A stretch of 64,000 bases of DNA, from positions 95,792-159,791 of the forward strand of contig JANQQJ010000041.1 of NCBI GenBank assembly GCA_028284945.1, written 5' to 3'. This document shows, piece after piece, positions 7,085-16,165 of the stretch (its first letter is position 1; every line of letters starts with the position of its first letter). A program made the position numbers and the translations under genes. Below the pieces are notes generated by a model that worked only from the letters and a program-made list of their open reading frames with translations, had not been told where the DNA came from and made no database searches. This stretch comes from Alphaproteobacteria bacterium. GTDB lineage: Bacteria; Pseudomonadota; Alphaproteobacteria; SMXS01.

Positions 7085-9436
7085 ATGCAGAAGTTTGGTA
7101 TCGGGCAGCCGGTCAAGCGCGTCGAAGACGTACGGTTCATTACGGGCGCAGGCGCCTATACAGACGATTTGAACCTCCCCAATCAGGCGCATGCCGTTGT
7201 GCTGCGGTCGCCGTTCGGCCACGCCAAGATAAACAGCATCGATACGTCCATGGCCCAAGAAGCACCGGGCGTCATCGCGGTGCTGACCGGTGCTGACGTT
7301 GAAGCCGATGGCCTGGGCACCTTGCCCTGCCTCGCCCCGGTCCCCAATGCGGATGGCAGCGAGATCGTTATGCCGCCGCGGCCCTTGCTGCAAAGCGACA
7401 GGGTCCGCTTTGTCGGCGACACCGTTGCGTTCGTTATCGCCGAGACAGTCAATCAGGCCAAAGACGCCGCCGAGATGATCGAGGTGGATTACGAGGACCT
7501 GCCGGCCGTCGGCACGATCGAAACCGCCGAAGCCGATGGCGCCCCACTGGTTTGGGACCAGGCGCCCGGCAATGTCTGCCTTGAATGGGCGATGGGCGAC
7601 GAGGCGGCGGTCAATGCCGCGTTCGACAATGCTGCCCATGTCACGAAAGTCGACCTGATCCACAACCGGGTTGTCGTTAATGCGATGGAACCCCGCGCCG
7701 CCTTGGGCGAATACGATGCCAGCGATGAAAGCTATACGCTGCGCACCTCGACGCAGGGCGCCAACAGTCTGCAGGGCGTTCTGGGCGGCATGGTGCTGCA
7801 GATCGACCCGTCCAAGCTTCGCGTCTTTACGCCGGATGTGGGCGGCGGTTTTGGTATGAAAACCTTCGCCTATCCCGAGCAGGCGCTGGTGCTTTGGGCA
7901 TCGAAGAAAATTGGCCGCCCGGTGAAATGGACCGGCGAGCGGTCTGAAGCCTTCCAGGGCGACAGCATGGGACGCGACTGGCTGACCCATGTGGAACTGG
8001 CGATTGATTCCGACAACCGGATTCAAGGCATGCGCGTCAACAACCGCTGCAATCTGGGCGCCTATCTGTCGCAATTCGCACCGTTCATTGCGACAGCCTC
8101 GCCCGGCCGTATTCTGGGCGGCGTCTACAAGATCCCGGCGATCCATGTATCCGTTACGGGCCTGTTCTCCAATACGGTTCCCGTCGATGCCTATCGCGGT
8201 GCGGGCCGTCCGGAAAGCGCCTATATCATTGAGCGCGCGGTCGATGCGGCTGCCGCCGAGCTGGGCATCGCCCAGGACGAGTTCCGGGCCATCAACTTCA
8301 TTCCGCCTGAAGACATGCCCTATCAGCACCCGCTGAGCTTTGTTTTCGACACCGGCGAATACAACCGCAACATGGAAGACGCCAAGCGCAACGCCGGTTG
8401 GGACACGTTTGAGGCCCGCAAAGCCGAATCCCGTGCCCGCGGCAAGCTGCGCGGCATCGGCATGGCCTATTACATCGAATGTACGCTGGGTGGCCCCAGC
8501 GAAGCCGCCGAGATCAACTTCCTTGAAGACGACAAGGTCGAGATCATCACCGGTACCATGTCGAACGGCCAGGGCCATGAGACGGCCTGGGCCCAGGTCG
8601 TGGTCGACCAACTGGGTGTCCCATTTGAAAATGTGACGCTAGTTCAAGGCGATACCGACCGGGTGAAGACCGGCGGGGGCACCGGTGGTTCACACTCGCT
8701 CTATATGGCCGCTGGCGCGTTTCAGGAAACCTCCAACGAGGTCATCAAGAAGGGCAAGATCATTGCCTCGCTGATGCTGGAGGATGAGCCGCAAAACATC
8801 GATTTTGAAGAGGGTCTCTTCAAAGTACCGGGCACCAACAAATCCGTCGGCATCATGGAAGTCGCCGCAAAGGCGCGTGAAGTCGACGAACTGCCGGGCG
8901 ATTTCAAGGAAATGTTCGTGGACGGTCTGAACTCCTCAGGCATCTATGAGTACAGCACCTCGACCTTCCCGAATGGCTGCCACATCTGCGAGGTCGAGAT
9001 CGATCCGGAGACAGGCAAGACCGACGTGGTCGGCTATACGGTCGTGGATGATTTCGGCAAGGTGATTAACCCGATGCTGGTTGCCGGTCAGGTCCATGGC
9101 GGCGTTGTGCAGGGATTGGGCCAGTCTCTTACCGAGAACTGTGTCTACGATCCTGAAACCGCCCAGTTGATGACCGGGTCCTTCATGGACTATGGCATGC
9201 CGCGTGCGGACGACATCTGCGACATCGACTTCAGCTACAACGAAATCCTGTGTAAAACCAACCCGTATGGGATCAAGGGCTGTGGTGAAGCCGGCACCAT
9301 TGGCGCCTGCCCGTCCTCGATCAACGCGATCCTGGATGCTTTGCGGGAATTCGGCGTCACCGCCATCGACATGCCCGCCACGCCGCTCAAGGTCTGGCAG
9401 GCCATTCAGGACGGCACCCGCCAGGCCGCGGAGTAG
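7085..9436 (+). CDS. Molybdenum hydroxylase large subunit, form II CoxL-like
   Basis: This is the 783-residue molybdopterin cytosine dinucleotide-binding subunit of a xanthine dehydrogenase/CO dehydrogenase family enzyme. It shows the GGGFGMK loop near residue 253, the active-site loop AYRGAGR at 369-375 and the catalytic Glu in GCGEAG near residue 735. True form I CO dehydrogenases carry AYxCSFR, so AYRGAGR marks form II; its substrate is probably not CO but an aldehyde, purine or other heterocycle. The enzyme is cytosolic, with no signal peptide. A GGGAGA Shine-Dalgarno sequence precedes the ATG. Its medium (CoxM) and small (CoxS) partners are on the opposite strand at 13.2-14.5 kb, while xdhC and a cofactor gene follow directly. 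Confidence 0.93.
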   Translation: MQKFGIGQPVKRVEDVRFITGAGAYTDDLNLPNQAHAVVLRSPFGHAKINSIDTSMAQEAPGVIAVLTGADVEADGLGTLPCLAPVPNADGSEIVMPPRPLLQSDRVRFVGDTVAFVIAETVNQAKDAAEMIEVDYEDLPAVGTIETAEADGAPLVWDQAPGNVCLEWAMGDEAAVNAAFDNAAHVTKVDLIHNRVVVNAMEPRAALGEYDASDESYTLRTSTQGANSLQGVLGGMVLQIDPSKLRVFTPDVGGGFGMKTFAYPEQALVLWASKKIGRPVKWTGERSEAFQGDSMGRDWLTHVELAIDSDNRIQGMRVNNRCNLGAYLSQFAPFIATASPGRILGGVYKIPAIHVSVTGLFSNTVPVDAYRGAGRPESAYIIERAVDAAAAELGIAQDEFRAINFIPPEDMPYQHPLSFVFDTGEYNRNMEDAKRNAGWDTFEARKAESRARGKLRGIGMAYYIECTLGGPSEAAEINFLEDDKVEIITGTMSNGQGHETAWAQVVVDQLGVPFENVTLVQGDTDRVKTGGGTGGSHSLYMAAGAFQETSNEVIKKGKIIASLMLEDEPQNIDFEEGLFKVPGTNKSVGIMEVAAKAREVDELPGDFKEMFVDGLNSSGIYEYSTSTFPNGCHICEVEIDPETGKTDVVGYTVVDDFGKVINPMLVAGQVHGGVVQGLGQSLTENCVYDPETAQLMTGSFMDYGMPRADDICDIDFSYNEILCKTNPYGIKGCGEAGTIGACPSSINAILDALREFGVTAIDMPATPLKVWQAIQDGTRQAAE

Positions 9437-9449
9437 ACCCTAGAGCGCC

Positions 9450-10412
9450 ATGTCCATCGACATCCTGAAGACGGCGGAGGACTGGCGCGCCCAGGGGCGC
9501 AAGGTAGCCCTGGCAACGGTTTCCAGTACCTGGGGCTCGGCCCCCTTCCCCGTCGGCAGCCAGTTAGCCGCCGACGACCAGGGAAATTTTGTCGGCTCGG
9601 TCTCTGGCGGCTGCATTGAAGGCGCGGTAATTACCGAAGCCCGCCAGTCCATCGAAGATGGCAAGATTCGCAATCTGGAATTCAGCGTCTCCAACGAAGA
9701 CGCTTGGGAGGTCGGCCTGGCCTGTGGCGGCACCATCCGGGTATTTGTCGAGCCTGCACCGGATGAAATCAGCGCCGTCGTCAAAGCCAGCGCAGATAAC
9801 CACTCCGTCGCGCTGACAACCGATCTGGAGACCGGTAAGCACGCGCTGGTCGATGCGGACGCAGCACCTGAGGACGTGGCCCAAGCCATGCGCGAAGACC
9901 GCAGTAAGACATTGAGCGACAACGCGTTTGTCCGGGTCTTCAACACGCCGCGACGACTGGCCATCATCGGTGCGGTCCATATCGCGCAAGAACTGGTGCC
10001 GATGGCCCAGCGTGTCGGTTTCGATGTTACGGTTATTGACCCGCGGCAGGCCTTTGCCACGCCGGAACGCTTTCCCGGCGTCGGCCTGTCGACAGACTGG
10101 CCGGACCAGGCGCTGGAGGAGTTCGCCCTGGACCCCCGTTCCGCGGTGGTTACCCTGACCCATGACCCGAAGCTGGATGATCCGGCGCTCGACATCGCCC
10201 TCAAATCCGACTGTTTCTATGTCGGCGCCTTAGGATCGACCCGCACCCAGGCCAAGCGCGTCGATCGATTGACCGAAGCCGGGTTCACAGCCGATCAAAT
10301 CGACCGGATCCACGGCCCCATCGGGCTTGATATCGGCGCCAGTTCACCGGCTGAGATCGCCGCCTCCATCCTGGCCGAAATCATTGCGGTTCAGCGCGGC
10401 GCCATAGCCTGA
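9450..10412 (+). CDS. XdhC/CoxI family molybdenum cofactor insertion protein
   Basis: The 320-residue protein has both XdhC signatures: the N-terminal VSGGCIEG with the following GLACGGTIRVFVEP, and a C-terminal Rossmann-like domain (LAIIGAVHIAQELV ... DPRQAFATPERFPG ... GALGSTRTQ). Proteins of this family bind, sulfurate or deliver Mo cofactor to xanthine dehydrogenase-type enzymes. The gene is 13 bp after the coxL stop, so both are almost certainly on one transcript and this protein would serve the CoxL-like subunit. Confidence 0.92.
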   Translation: MSIDILKTAEDWRAQGRKVALATVSSTWGSAPFPVGSQLAADDQGNFVGSVSGGCIEGAVITEARQSIEDGKIRNLEFSVSNEDAWEVGLACGGTIRVFVEPAPDEISAVVKASADNHSVALTTDLETGKHALVDADAAPEDVAQAMREDRSKTLSDNAFVRVFNTPRRLAIIGAVHIAQELVPMAQRVGFDVTVIDPRQAFATPERFPGVGLSTDWPDQALEEFALDPRSAVVTLTHDPKLDDPALDIALKSDCFYVGALGSTRTQAKRVDRLTEAGFTADQIDRIHGPIGLDIGASSPAEIAASILAEIIAVQRGAIA

Positions 10413-10430
10413 TGCGGCGGACGTACACAG

Positions 10431-10529
10431 CCGTTCGTGCTGAGGAGGCTGCGACGCAGCCGTCTCGAAGTGCGGGCGGCTGTTCACCCTTCGAGACGGG
10501 GCGGAACGCCCCTCCTCAGGGCGAACGGT
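10431..10529. repeat. Extragenic palindromic repeat (about 99 bp)
   Basis: The arms run CCGTTCGTGCTGAGGAGG... and, inverted, ...CCTCCTCAGGGCGAACGG. Inner arms are CTTCGAGACGG and its complement, plus short GC-rich hairpins on each side. The element fills nearly the whole xdhC to cytidylyltransferase spacer. The sequence style (TTCGAGACGG, CCTCAGNNNGAACGG) is that of dispersed palindromes frequent in alphaproteobacterial chromosomes. A transcript would fold into one long hairpin. It lacks a T-tract, so it is not a standard terminator. Confidence 0.8.
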
Positions 10530-10545
10530 TTAGGACAGAAAGGCC

Positions 10546-12201
10546 ATGATCTACGATGACATGCCGGTCACTGAGGCTGAGGGCGCGATTCTCGCGCACA
10601 GCCAACAGGCCGGCACACGCAGACTGAAAAAGGGCCACACTCTCACCGCTACTGATGTCGACGCCCTTAAAGATGCAGGCATTGACCGGGTTTCTGCGTT
10701 CCGCCTGGAGCCGGGTGATGTCCCTGAAGATGAAGCGGCCGATCGGCTTGCCCAGGCGTGCCTGGGGCCCGGATTGCGCAAGAGCGCGGCTTTTACCGGC
10801 CGCTGTAACCTGTTTGCTGAGGCCGATGGGGTCCTGATGCTGAACCCGGAGCGCATTGACGCGCTCAACCTGACCGATGAAGCCCTGACCATTGCAACGC
10901 TGGAGCCCTTTGCAGCCGTCCGTGAAGGTCAGATGGTGGCTACCATCAAGATCATCCCTTTTGCCGTGCCGGCCACCCTTCTAGACAAAGCGCTATCGGG
11001 CATCGCCAATGAGCCGCTTGTTCAGTTGGCCCCCTATCAGGGAATCAAGGCAGCTCTGATTGAGACCACTATCCCAGGCGGCCGCAACGAAGCCTCTGAA
11101 AAACTAGTGCGGATTACCGGCGACCGCATGACCGAGATCGGCGGGACGCTTGGTGCGACGGGTGAGGCTGCGCATGAGGTCGAAGACCTGGCCGCAGAGA
11201 TCAAAAGCCAACTGTCGCTGGGATGCGACCTTCTGCTGATAGCCGGGGCCAGCGCGACGACGGACCGGCGTGACGTTGTCCCCGCAGCCATCGTCGAAGC
11301 GGGGGGCGAGATCGACCATTTCGGCATGCCTGTTGATCCCGGAAACCTTTTACTGCTGGCCCGCATCGGTGAGACCCCCGCCAGCGGGGCCAAAGCGCCC
11401 CTTCGGCGCGGCGTGCCCGTGATCGGCCTGCCCGGCTGCGCACGGTCGCCCAAGCTCAACGGCTTTGACTGGGTGCTGCAACGGATCGGTGCAGGCCTGC
11501 GGGTCACGCCGGAAGATGTTATGCGCATGGGTACGGGCGGGCTGCTCAAGGAAATCGGTTCCCGCCCCTTGCCCCGCCGACAAGCCACCGGCGATGCAAA
11601 GCCTGTCGCGCCACGGGCGCCAAAAATCGCCGCGATCCTGCTGGCCGCTGGCACCTCCAGCCGCATGGGTGGCCGGAACAAGCTGCTGGAAGAAATCGAC
11701 GGCGTCCCGATGATCAAGCGCACGGCAGAGGCGGTTACCGCAAGTTCGGCCCGCCCCGTGCTCGTCGTTACCGGGCGGGATCAAGTCGATATCGAAGCCG
11801 CCCTATCAGGGCTCAATCTGGATCTTACCCATAATCCGGCATTTGAAGACGGTATGGCGGGCAGCCTGAAAACCGGTCTCGCGGCGCTGCCGCCGGCCGT
11901 TGACGGTGCGATTATCTGTCTGGGTGACATGCCGCTGGTCACCCCCGCTGATATCGACAAGTTGATCGCCGCCTTTGATGAAGAAGAGGGCCGCACCATC
12001 ATTGTGCCAGCACATGACGGGAAGTGGGGCAACCCGGTCGTCTGGAGCCACGTCTATTTTGACGAAATGGCCCGTATTGAGGGCGACAAGGGCGCTCGTG
12101 GCTTGCTGCACAGCTATGCCGACAAGATCTGTGAGGTCGAAATGGAAGGCGACCGGATCTTCCGGGATTTCGACACGCCCGAGGCGTTTAAGGCCACCTG
12201 A
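10546..12201 (+). CDS. Molybdopterin-binding domain fused to MocA-like cytidylyltransferase
   Basis: The 551-residue protein is a two-domain fusion. Residues 1-345 are a molybdopterin-binding, MoeA/MoaB-like domain. Residues from about 361 on are a nucleotidyltransferase domain with the signature LLAAGTSSRMGGRNKLL and a CLGDMPLVTPADI metal-binding motif. MocA-type enzymes attach CMP from CTP to Mo-molybdopterin, giving the MCD cofactor that CoxL-type subunits need. The fusion is a recurring architecture in bacteria with such enzymes. The gene follows xdhC in the same direction, and palindromic repeats lie on both its sides. Activity with CTP is inferred from the family and the neighbours. Confidence 0.9.
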   Translation: MIYDDMPVTEAEGAILAHSQQAGTRRLKKGHTLTATDVDALKDAGIDRVSAFRLEPGDVPEDEAADRLAQACLGPGLRKSAAFTGRCNLFAEADGVLMLNPERIDALNLTDEALTIATLEPFAAVREGQMVATIKIIPFAVPATLLDKALSGIANEPLVQLAPYQGIKAALIETTIPGGRNEASEKLVRITGDRMTEIGGTLGATGEAAHEVEDLAAEIKSQLSLGCDLLLIAGASATTDRRDVVPAAIVEAGGEIDHFGMPVDPGNLLLLARIGETPASGAKAPLRRGVPVIGLPGCARSPKLNGFDWVLQRIGAGLRVTPEDVMRMGTGGLLKEIGSRPLPRRQATGDAKPVAPRAPKIAAILLAAGTSSRMGGRNKLLEEIDGVPMIKRTAEAVTASSARPVLVVTGRDQVDIEAALSGLNLDLTHNPAFEDGMAGSLKTGLAALPPAVDGAIICLGDMPLVTPADIDKLIAAFDEEEGRTIIVPAHDGKWGNPVVWSHVYFDEMARIEGDKGARGLLHSYADKICEVEMEGDRIFRDFDTPEAFKAT

Positions 12202-12218
12202 TGGCTACTAACGGCGTC

Positions 12219-12328
12219 CCCCTCACCCTGGTCTCGCATAAGGGCTCGACCCTTCCCTCTCCCCTCAGGGGAGAGGGTTACGAAGGCTTAGCAAACGCAG
12301 TGAGCTTAGCCAACGTTGGGTGAGGGGT
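12219..12328. repeat. Extragenic palindromic repeat with CCCTCTCCCCT core
   Basis: Outer arms CCCCTCACCCT (12219-12229) and GGGTGAGGGG (12318-12327) enclose a perfect inner palindrome CCCTCTCCCCT-ca-GGGGAGAGGG (12255-12277). It occupies the spacer between two convergent genes, the cytidylyltransferase fusion and a methyltransferase. It resembles MITE- or REP-like elements scattered in proteobacterial genomes and is unrelated in sequence to the repeat at 10431. Confidence 0.75.
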
Positions 12329-12344
12329 AAGTGAAACCTGACAA

Positions 12345-13151
12345 TCAACCAAGTTTGCGGCCCCACACCATGTGGACGCGCGGAATGGCCTGAATATAGG
12401 CAGGATCACGCGCCTGCTGATAAAGCACGTCAACCGTCTCTTTCAACTCATCTTCAGACGCCAGTCCCGCTGCCAGAACGGCAGGTGCAATGCGCTCCAG
12501 CGTGACCGGGTTCATCAGCTTGACCTCGGTCTGGCTGCTGGTCGGGTGATCAACGCCGAAACCAATATCGACAAAACCTGCCTGGTCCAGCAGGCCAACC
12601 AATTGCGGACCGATATTCGCCTCACCACCCTTGGCTGCGACCGTATCCGTATAGAGCTGAACATACCGGTGAACGGCCGGGCTGTCGGGAATACTGAAAT
12701 GGGATCGGAACTCGGTATCCATGATCGCGATCCAGCCACCGGGTTTAAGCGCGTCGAACGCGCGGGAGACAAATTCAGCGCGATGCATGACATGCGACAG
12801 CAGGAAGCGGGCATGCACCACATCGCATTGTTCTGCGATCAACGACGTAGAAACGTCCTGTTGGGCGAAGGTTACATTGTCGGCGTTTTGCTCTGCAGCC
12901 TCTTGCCGGGCGATATCAAGAACGCTGTCGTCAATATCGAAGCCATAGGCATGGCCCTGTTGGCCGACCCTGCGCGCCAGCTCAAGCGTGACATCGCCGC
13001 CACCGCAGCCAAGGTCAAGACATGTGCCACCAGTGGGAATCTGAATACGGTCAAGGAGCGAATTGGTTGCGTCACCAAATACGCGCGACAGCAGTTTAAG
13101 GCGTTCCCTGCCCTCCACACCGCCTTCGATGGCATAGGTGTTCGTGGTCAT
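12345..13151 (-). CDS. Class I SAM-dependent methyltransferase
   Basis: The 268-residue protein has motif I CLDLGCGGGDVTLELA near residues 44-60, an acidic motif II (GFDIDDSVLD), motif IV near 110 (CDVVHARFLLSHV) and LKPGGWIAIMDTEF. This is the build of UbiE/methyltransferase-11 type small-molecule methyltransferases. The gene is 26 bp downstream of coxM and probably the last of the coxG-coxS-coxM unit. What it methylates is unknown; it is not a standard part of CO dehydrogenase clusters. No strong Shine-Dalgarno sequence precedes the ATG. Confidence 0.88.
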   Translation of the reverse strand: MTTNTYAIEGGVEGRERLKLLSRVFGDATNSLLDRIQIPTGGTCLDLGCGGGDVTLELARRVGQQGHAYGFDIDDSVLDIARQEAAEQNADNVTFAQQDVSTSLIAEQCDVVHARFLLSHVMHRAEFVSRAFDALKPGGWIAIMDTEFRSHFSIPDSPAVHRYVQLYTDTVAAKGGEANIGPQLVGLLDQAGFVDIGFGVDHPTSSQTEVKLMNPVTLERIAPAVLAAGLASEDELKETVDVLYQQARDPAYIQAIPRVHMVWGRKLG

Positions 13152-13177
13152 TGCCGATCACACAACCGGCAGCCGGA

Positions 13178-13972
13178 TCACGCGATCGCAGCGACGGCGC
13201 GCTTGGCGCCCGTTGACACCAAACTGGCCCGATAGGCCGCAGAAGCGTGCATATCCTCATTGAGGCCATCTGCGTCCACGGAAATACCGTCGAGCGCATC
13301 CACAGAGAAGTTGCTGCCCAACGCAGCTTCCATCTCTGCGTTACGGAACGCGCTGGGGGCAGCGCCCGTGATGCCAACCCGCACACCAGCATCTGTTACG
13401 GCAACCATCACACCAACAATAGGATAGCGTGAGGCCGGATTGGGGAACTTGAAGTAAGACGCCTTCTGCGGGACGGGGAACCGAACCGCGGTGATGATCT
13501 CGCCCTCATCCAGTGCAGTCTCGAACATATCGACAAAGAAATCATCGCCGGCGATTTCGCGTTTGTTGGTGACGACGGTAGCGCCCAAGCCGACCACAGC
13601 GGCAGGATAGTCAGCCGCCGGATCGGCGTTGGCCAAGGACCCACCGATGGTACCGCGGTTGCGCACCTGCGGATCGCCAATCTGGTTTGCCAGCGCTGCC
13701 AAAGCAGGGATCGCCGCCTGCACGTCAGCCGATGCAGCAACATCGGCATGGCGGGTCGTGGCACCGATGGTCACGGTCCCGCCATCAACGGAAATACCGC
13801 TCAGATCGCCGATCTCATTCAGGTCAACCAAATCAGACGGCATCGCCAGTCGTTGTTTCATGGTGGGCAGCAAGGTCATCCCGCCAGCCAACAGCTTGGC
13901 ATCCTCGTTATCGGAAATCAGCGATGCCGCTTCGTCGACACTGCCCGCGCGGTGATAGGTGAAATTATACAT
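13178..13972 (-). CDS. FAD-binding medium subunit of molybdenum hydroxylase, CoxM-like
   Basis: The protein is 264 residues long and has the two FAD pyrophosphate-binding signatures of this family: LLAGGMTLLPTMK (about residues 27-39) and TIGGSLANADPAADYPA (about 105-121), followed by the CO_deh_flav C-terminal domain. It passes electrons from the 2Fe-2S subunit to the acceptor. A GGAG Shine-Dalgarno sequence precedes the ATG. It is 51 bp downstream of coxS. Its only plausible large subunit here is the CoxL-like protein of the opposite strand. Confidence 0.92.
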   Translation of the reverse strand: MYNFTYHRAGSVDEAASLISDNEDAKLLAGGMTLLPTMKQRLAMPSDLVDLNEIGDLSGISVDGGTVTIGATTRHADVAASADVQAAIPALAALANQIGDPQVRNRGTIGGSLANADPAADYPAAVVGLGATVVTNKREIAGDDFFVDMFETALDEGEIITAVRFPVPQKASYFKFPNPASRYPIVGVMVAVTDAGVRVGITGAAPSAFRNAEMEAALGSNFSVDALDGISVDADGLNEDMHASAAYRASLVSTGAKRAVAAIA

Positions 13973-14023
13973 CGAATGAAGCTCCTTCAGCCGGCCAGGC
14001 GTCCGCCGCCCGGCACAAGCGAC

Positions 14024-14491
14024 TTACATATCGCGGGCGCCAGCCAGCACGGATTTGACGATATTGTGGTAGCCGGTGCAGCGGCAGATATTGCCTTCCA
14101 GCTCGTGGCGAACGACCTCTTCGGAGAGGTTATCCTTGTTGCGGTCGACGATGCCGATGCTGGCCATGATCATACCCGGCGTACAGAAGCCGCATTGCAG
14201 GCCATGTTCTTCCTGAAACGCGGCCTGCATCGGATGCAGATTGCCCTCTTCACCGATGCCCTCAATGGTCGTGACTTCGTGGCCTTCGGCCTGAACCGCA
14301 AGCATGGTGCAGGATTTTACCGGGCGGCCATCAACATGAACCGTACAAGCGCCGCACTGGCTGGTGTCACAGCCGACATGCGTGCCGGTGAGTTCCAGGT
14401 TCTCGCGAATGAAATGAACCAGAAGGGTATTCGGCTCCACGTCGCCCGATACCTGATTCCCGTTGACCGTCGTTGTTACCTTCACCGTCAT
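14024..14491 (-). CDS. 2Fe-2S small subunit of molybdenum hydroxylase, CoxS-like
   Basis: This 155-residue protein carries two [2Fe-2S] clusters. The plant-type cluster uses Cys41, 46, 49 and 61; the second uses Cys100, 103, 136 and 138 (CGFC...CRC). The open frame extends upstream, but ATG at 14491 has GAGGA just before it and gives the usual family length, so it is preferred. The protein hands electrons from the Mo site to FAD. It follows coxG by 28 bp and precedes coxM. Confidence 0.93.
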   Translation of the reverse strand: MTVKVTTTVNGNQVSGDVEPNTLLVHFIRENLELTGTHVGCDTSQCGACTVHVDGRPVKSCTMLAVQAEGHEVTTIEGIGEEGNLHPMQAAFQEEHGLQCGFCTPGMIMASIGIVDRNKDNLSEEVVRHELEGNICRCTGYHNIVKSVLAGARDM

Positions 14492-14519
14492 GCTTATCCT
14501 CGCCGCAACGATTTGATTT

Positions 14520-15131
14520 CTAGTTTGCACCTGACATCAGGAAGTACCCCAGTAGCGCCAGCGCCGCCACAATTATCCCAATTGACAGGGGTGATCCCCA
14601 GCGTTTTTTGGGCTGCGATGGCAGCTCCGGCGCGGCCTCTGCCGCCGGCTCCGCCTCTACTGCCTCCGGCGCTGCGGTGTCATCCGACCCGGCGCCGCCG
14701 ACAATTTCGGTAAAAGTGGCGAAAAACTCGTCCGCCATCTTCTTCGCGGTCCCGTCAACCAGCCGGGCCCCGACCTGAGCCAGCTTGCCACCGACCTTGG
14801 CCTCAACGTTGTAGGTCATCAATGTTCCGTCACCGTCATCGGCGAGCGCGACCTTGGCCGTTCCCCGGGCAAAGCCGGCGACACCACCCTTGCCTTCACC
14901 GCTCAACGTATAACCGTTTGGTGGATCGATGTCCGACAGGGTGACCTCACCGTTGAATTTGGCACTGACCGGGCCAACCTTGGCTTTCACAACGGCGGTC
15001 ATATCGGTTTCTGAGGTTTTCTCGATGGATTCACAGCCAGGAATGCATTGGCCGAGAATGTCCGGATCATTGAGCGCGTCCCACACACGTTCCCGCGGTG
15101 CTGGGATACGGTATTCCCCGCTCATGTCCAT
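14520..15131 (-). CDS. CoxG-like SRPBCC protein with C-terminal membrane anchor
   Basis: Residues 1-145 form the SRPBCC/CoxG domain ([19 protein letters not shown] ... PGCESIEK ... [13 protein letters not shown]). Next comes an Ala/Glu/Pro-rich linker (about 148-172) and one transmembrane helix near the C-terminus ([17 protein letters not shown]). In CO-oxidising bacteria CoxG anchors the soluble enzyme to the membrane. The tail helix here fits that role, so the CoxL-like enzyme may be tethered to the inner membrane. AGGAG precedes the ATG. It is the first gene of the minus-strand cox unit. Confidence 0.9.
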   Translation of the reverse strand: MDMSGEYRIPAPRERVWDALNDPDILGQCIPGCESIEKTSETDMTAVVKAKVGPVSAKFNGEVTLSDIDPPNGYTLSGEGKGGVAGFARGTAKVALADDGDGTLMTYNVEAKVGGKLAQVGARLVDGTAKKMADEFFATFTEIVGGAGSDDTAAPEAVEAEPAAEAAPELPSQPKKRWGSPLSIGIIVAALALLGYFLMSGAN

Positions 15132-15232
15132 GGACAGACTCCTGATGCTCCGTCGGCGATGCGTTGAAAGCCCACCGTTATGGGCAGAAAACTAGTCCCT
15201 GGACCGCTGAAGTCAAAGGCTTTTGTCCACTG

Positions 15233-16117
15233 CTAGTCCTTGCTATCCAGCGCGTCGAGCCTAGCCAACAGGCTGGATGTATCCCAACGCCCGCCGCCCA
15301 GAGCCTGAACTTCGCCATAAAACTGGTCAACCAGTGCCGTCAGTCCCAAATGGGCGCCGTTGGCGCGGCTTTCGTCCAATGCGATGGCGAGGTCTTTGCG
15401 CATCCAGTCAACGGCAAATCCATGCTCAAATTCGCCATCAGCCATGGTTTCATAGCGGTTTTCCATCTGCCAGCTCTGGGCCGCGCCGTGACGGATAACA
15501 TCAACGACCGCACGCGGATCGAGCCCGGCTTTCTTGGCGAAATGAATGCCTTCTGAGAGGCCCTGCACGACTCCGGCGATGCATATCTGATTGACCATCT
15601 TGGTGAGTTGGCCATGGCCAGCCGGCCCCATCAGCTTGATTGACTTGGCATAGGCTTGCATGACCGGTTCGACGCGGGCAAACGCGGCCTCTTCACCACC
15701 GGTCATGATCGTCACCTGACCGTTTTCAGCGCCCGCTTGCCCGCCAGATAACGGGGCATCGAGAAACCCGATACCTTGCGCTGAACAGGCCCCAGCCAGC
15801 TCGCGCGCCAGATTGGCGGACGCTGTTGTGTGGTCAACCAAGACAGTGCCGTTTGCCATCGACTCAAGAACGCCATCAGGCCCGGTTGTGACCTGCCTCA
15901 CGTCGTCGTCATTTCCGACGCAGGCGAACACGATCTCGGCTTCCTGCGCCGCCTGAGCAGGTGTGGCGGCGCTGCTGCCGTCATGGTCTTTCACCCAGGC
16001 TTCGGCCTTGGCCGTTGTACGGTTGTAGACACAGACGTCATACCCCGCGCGCTGCAGATGCCCCGCCATGGGATAGCCCATGACACCCAAACCGATGAAT
16101 GCGAGTTTCTGACCCAT
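15233..16117 (-). CDS. NAD(P)-dependent beta-hydroxyacid dehydrogenase (3-hydroxyisobutyrate dehydrogenase-like)
   Basis: The 294-residue protein has the N-terminal dinucleotide fold FIGLGVMGYPMAGHL, the substrate-binding DAPLSGGQAGAENG segment near 120-135 and the catalytic Lys in GQLTKMVNQ near 170. These are the hallmarks of the 3-hydroxyisobutyrate/tartronate semialdehyde/6-phosphogluconate superfamily, which oxidise beta-hydroxy acids in the cytosol. The exact substrate is open. It is transcribed away from no close partner; the cox unit begins 101 bp downstream. Confidence 0.9.
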   Translation of the reverse strand: MGQKLAFIGLGVMGYPMAGHLQRAGYDVCVYNRTTAKAEAWVKDHDGSSAATPAQAAQEAEIVFACVGNDDDVRQVTTGPDGVLESMANGTVLVDHTTASANLARELAGACSAQGIGFLDAPLSGGQAGAENGQVTIMTGGEEAAFARVEPVMQAYAKSIKLMGPAGHGQLTKMVNQICIAGVVQGLSEGIHFAKKAGLDPRAVVDVIRHGAAQSWQMENRYETMADGEFEHGFAVDWMRKDLAIALDESRANGAHLGLTALVDQFYGEVQALGGGRWDTSSLLARLDALDSKD

Positions 16118-16165
16118 GCCACGACCTTTCCCTGCAATACCTGAACGGGCCGCAGCATAGAAAGA

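Noticed and set aside
7085..9436. True carbon monoxide dehydrogenase large subunit
   Set aside because: The active-site loop is AYRGAGR, not the AYxCSFR of form I enzymes, so CO as substrate is not supported.
12255..12277. Palindrome read as a rho-independent terminator of the cytidylyltransferase gene
   Set aside because: Perfect stem but no T-tract follows on either strand; it fits a dispersed repeat better.
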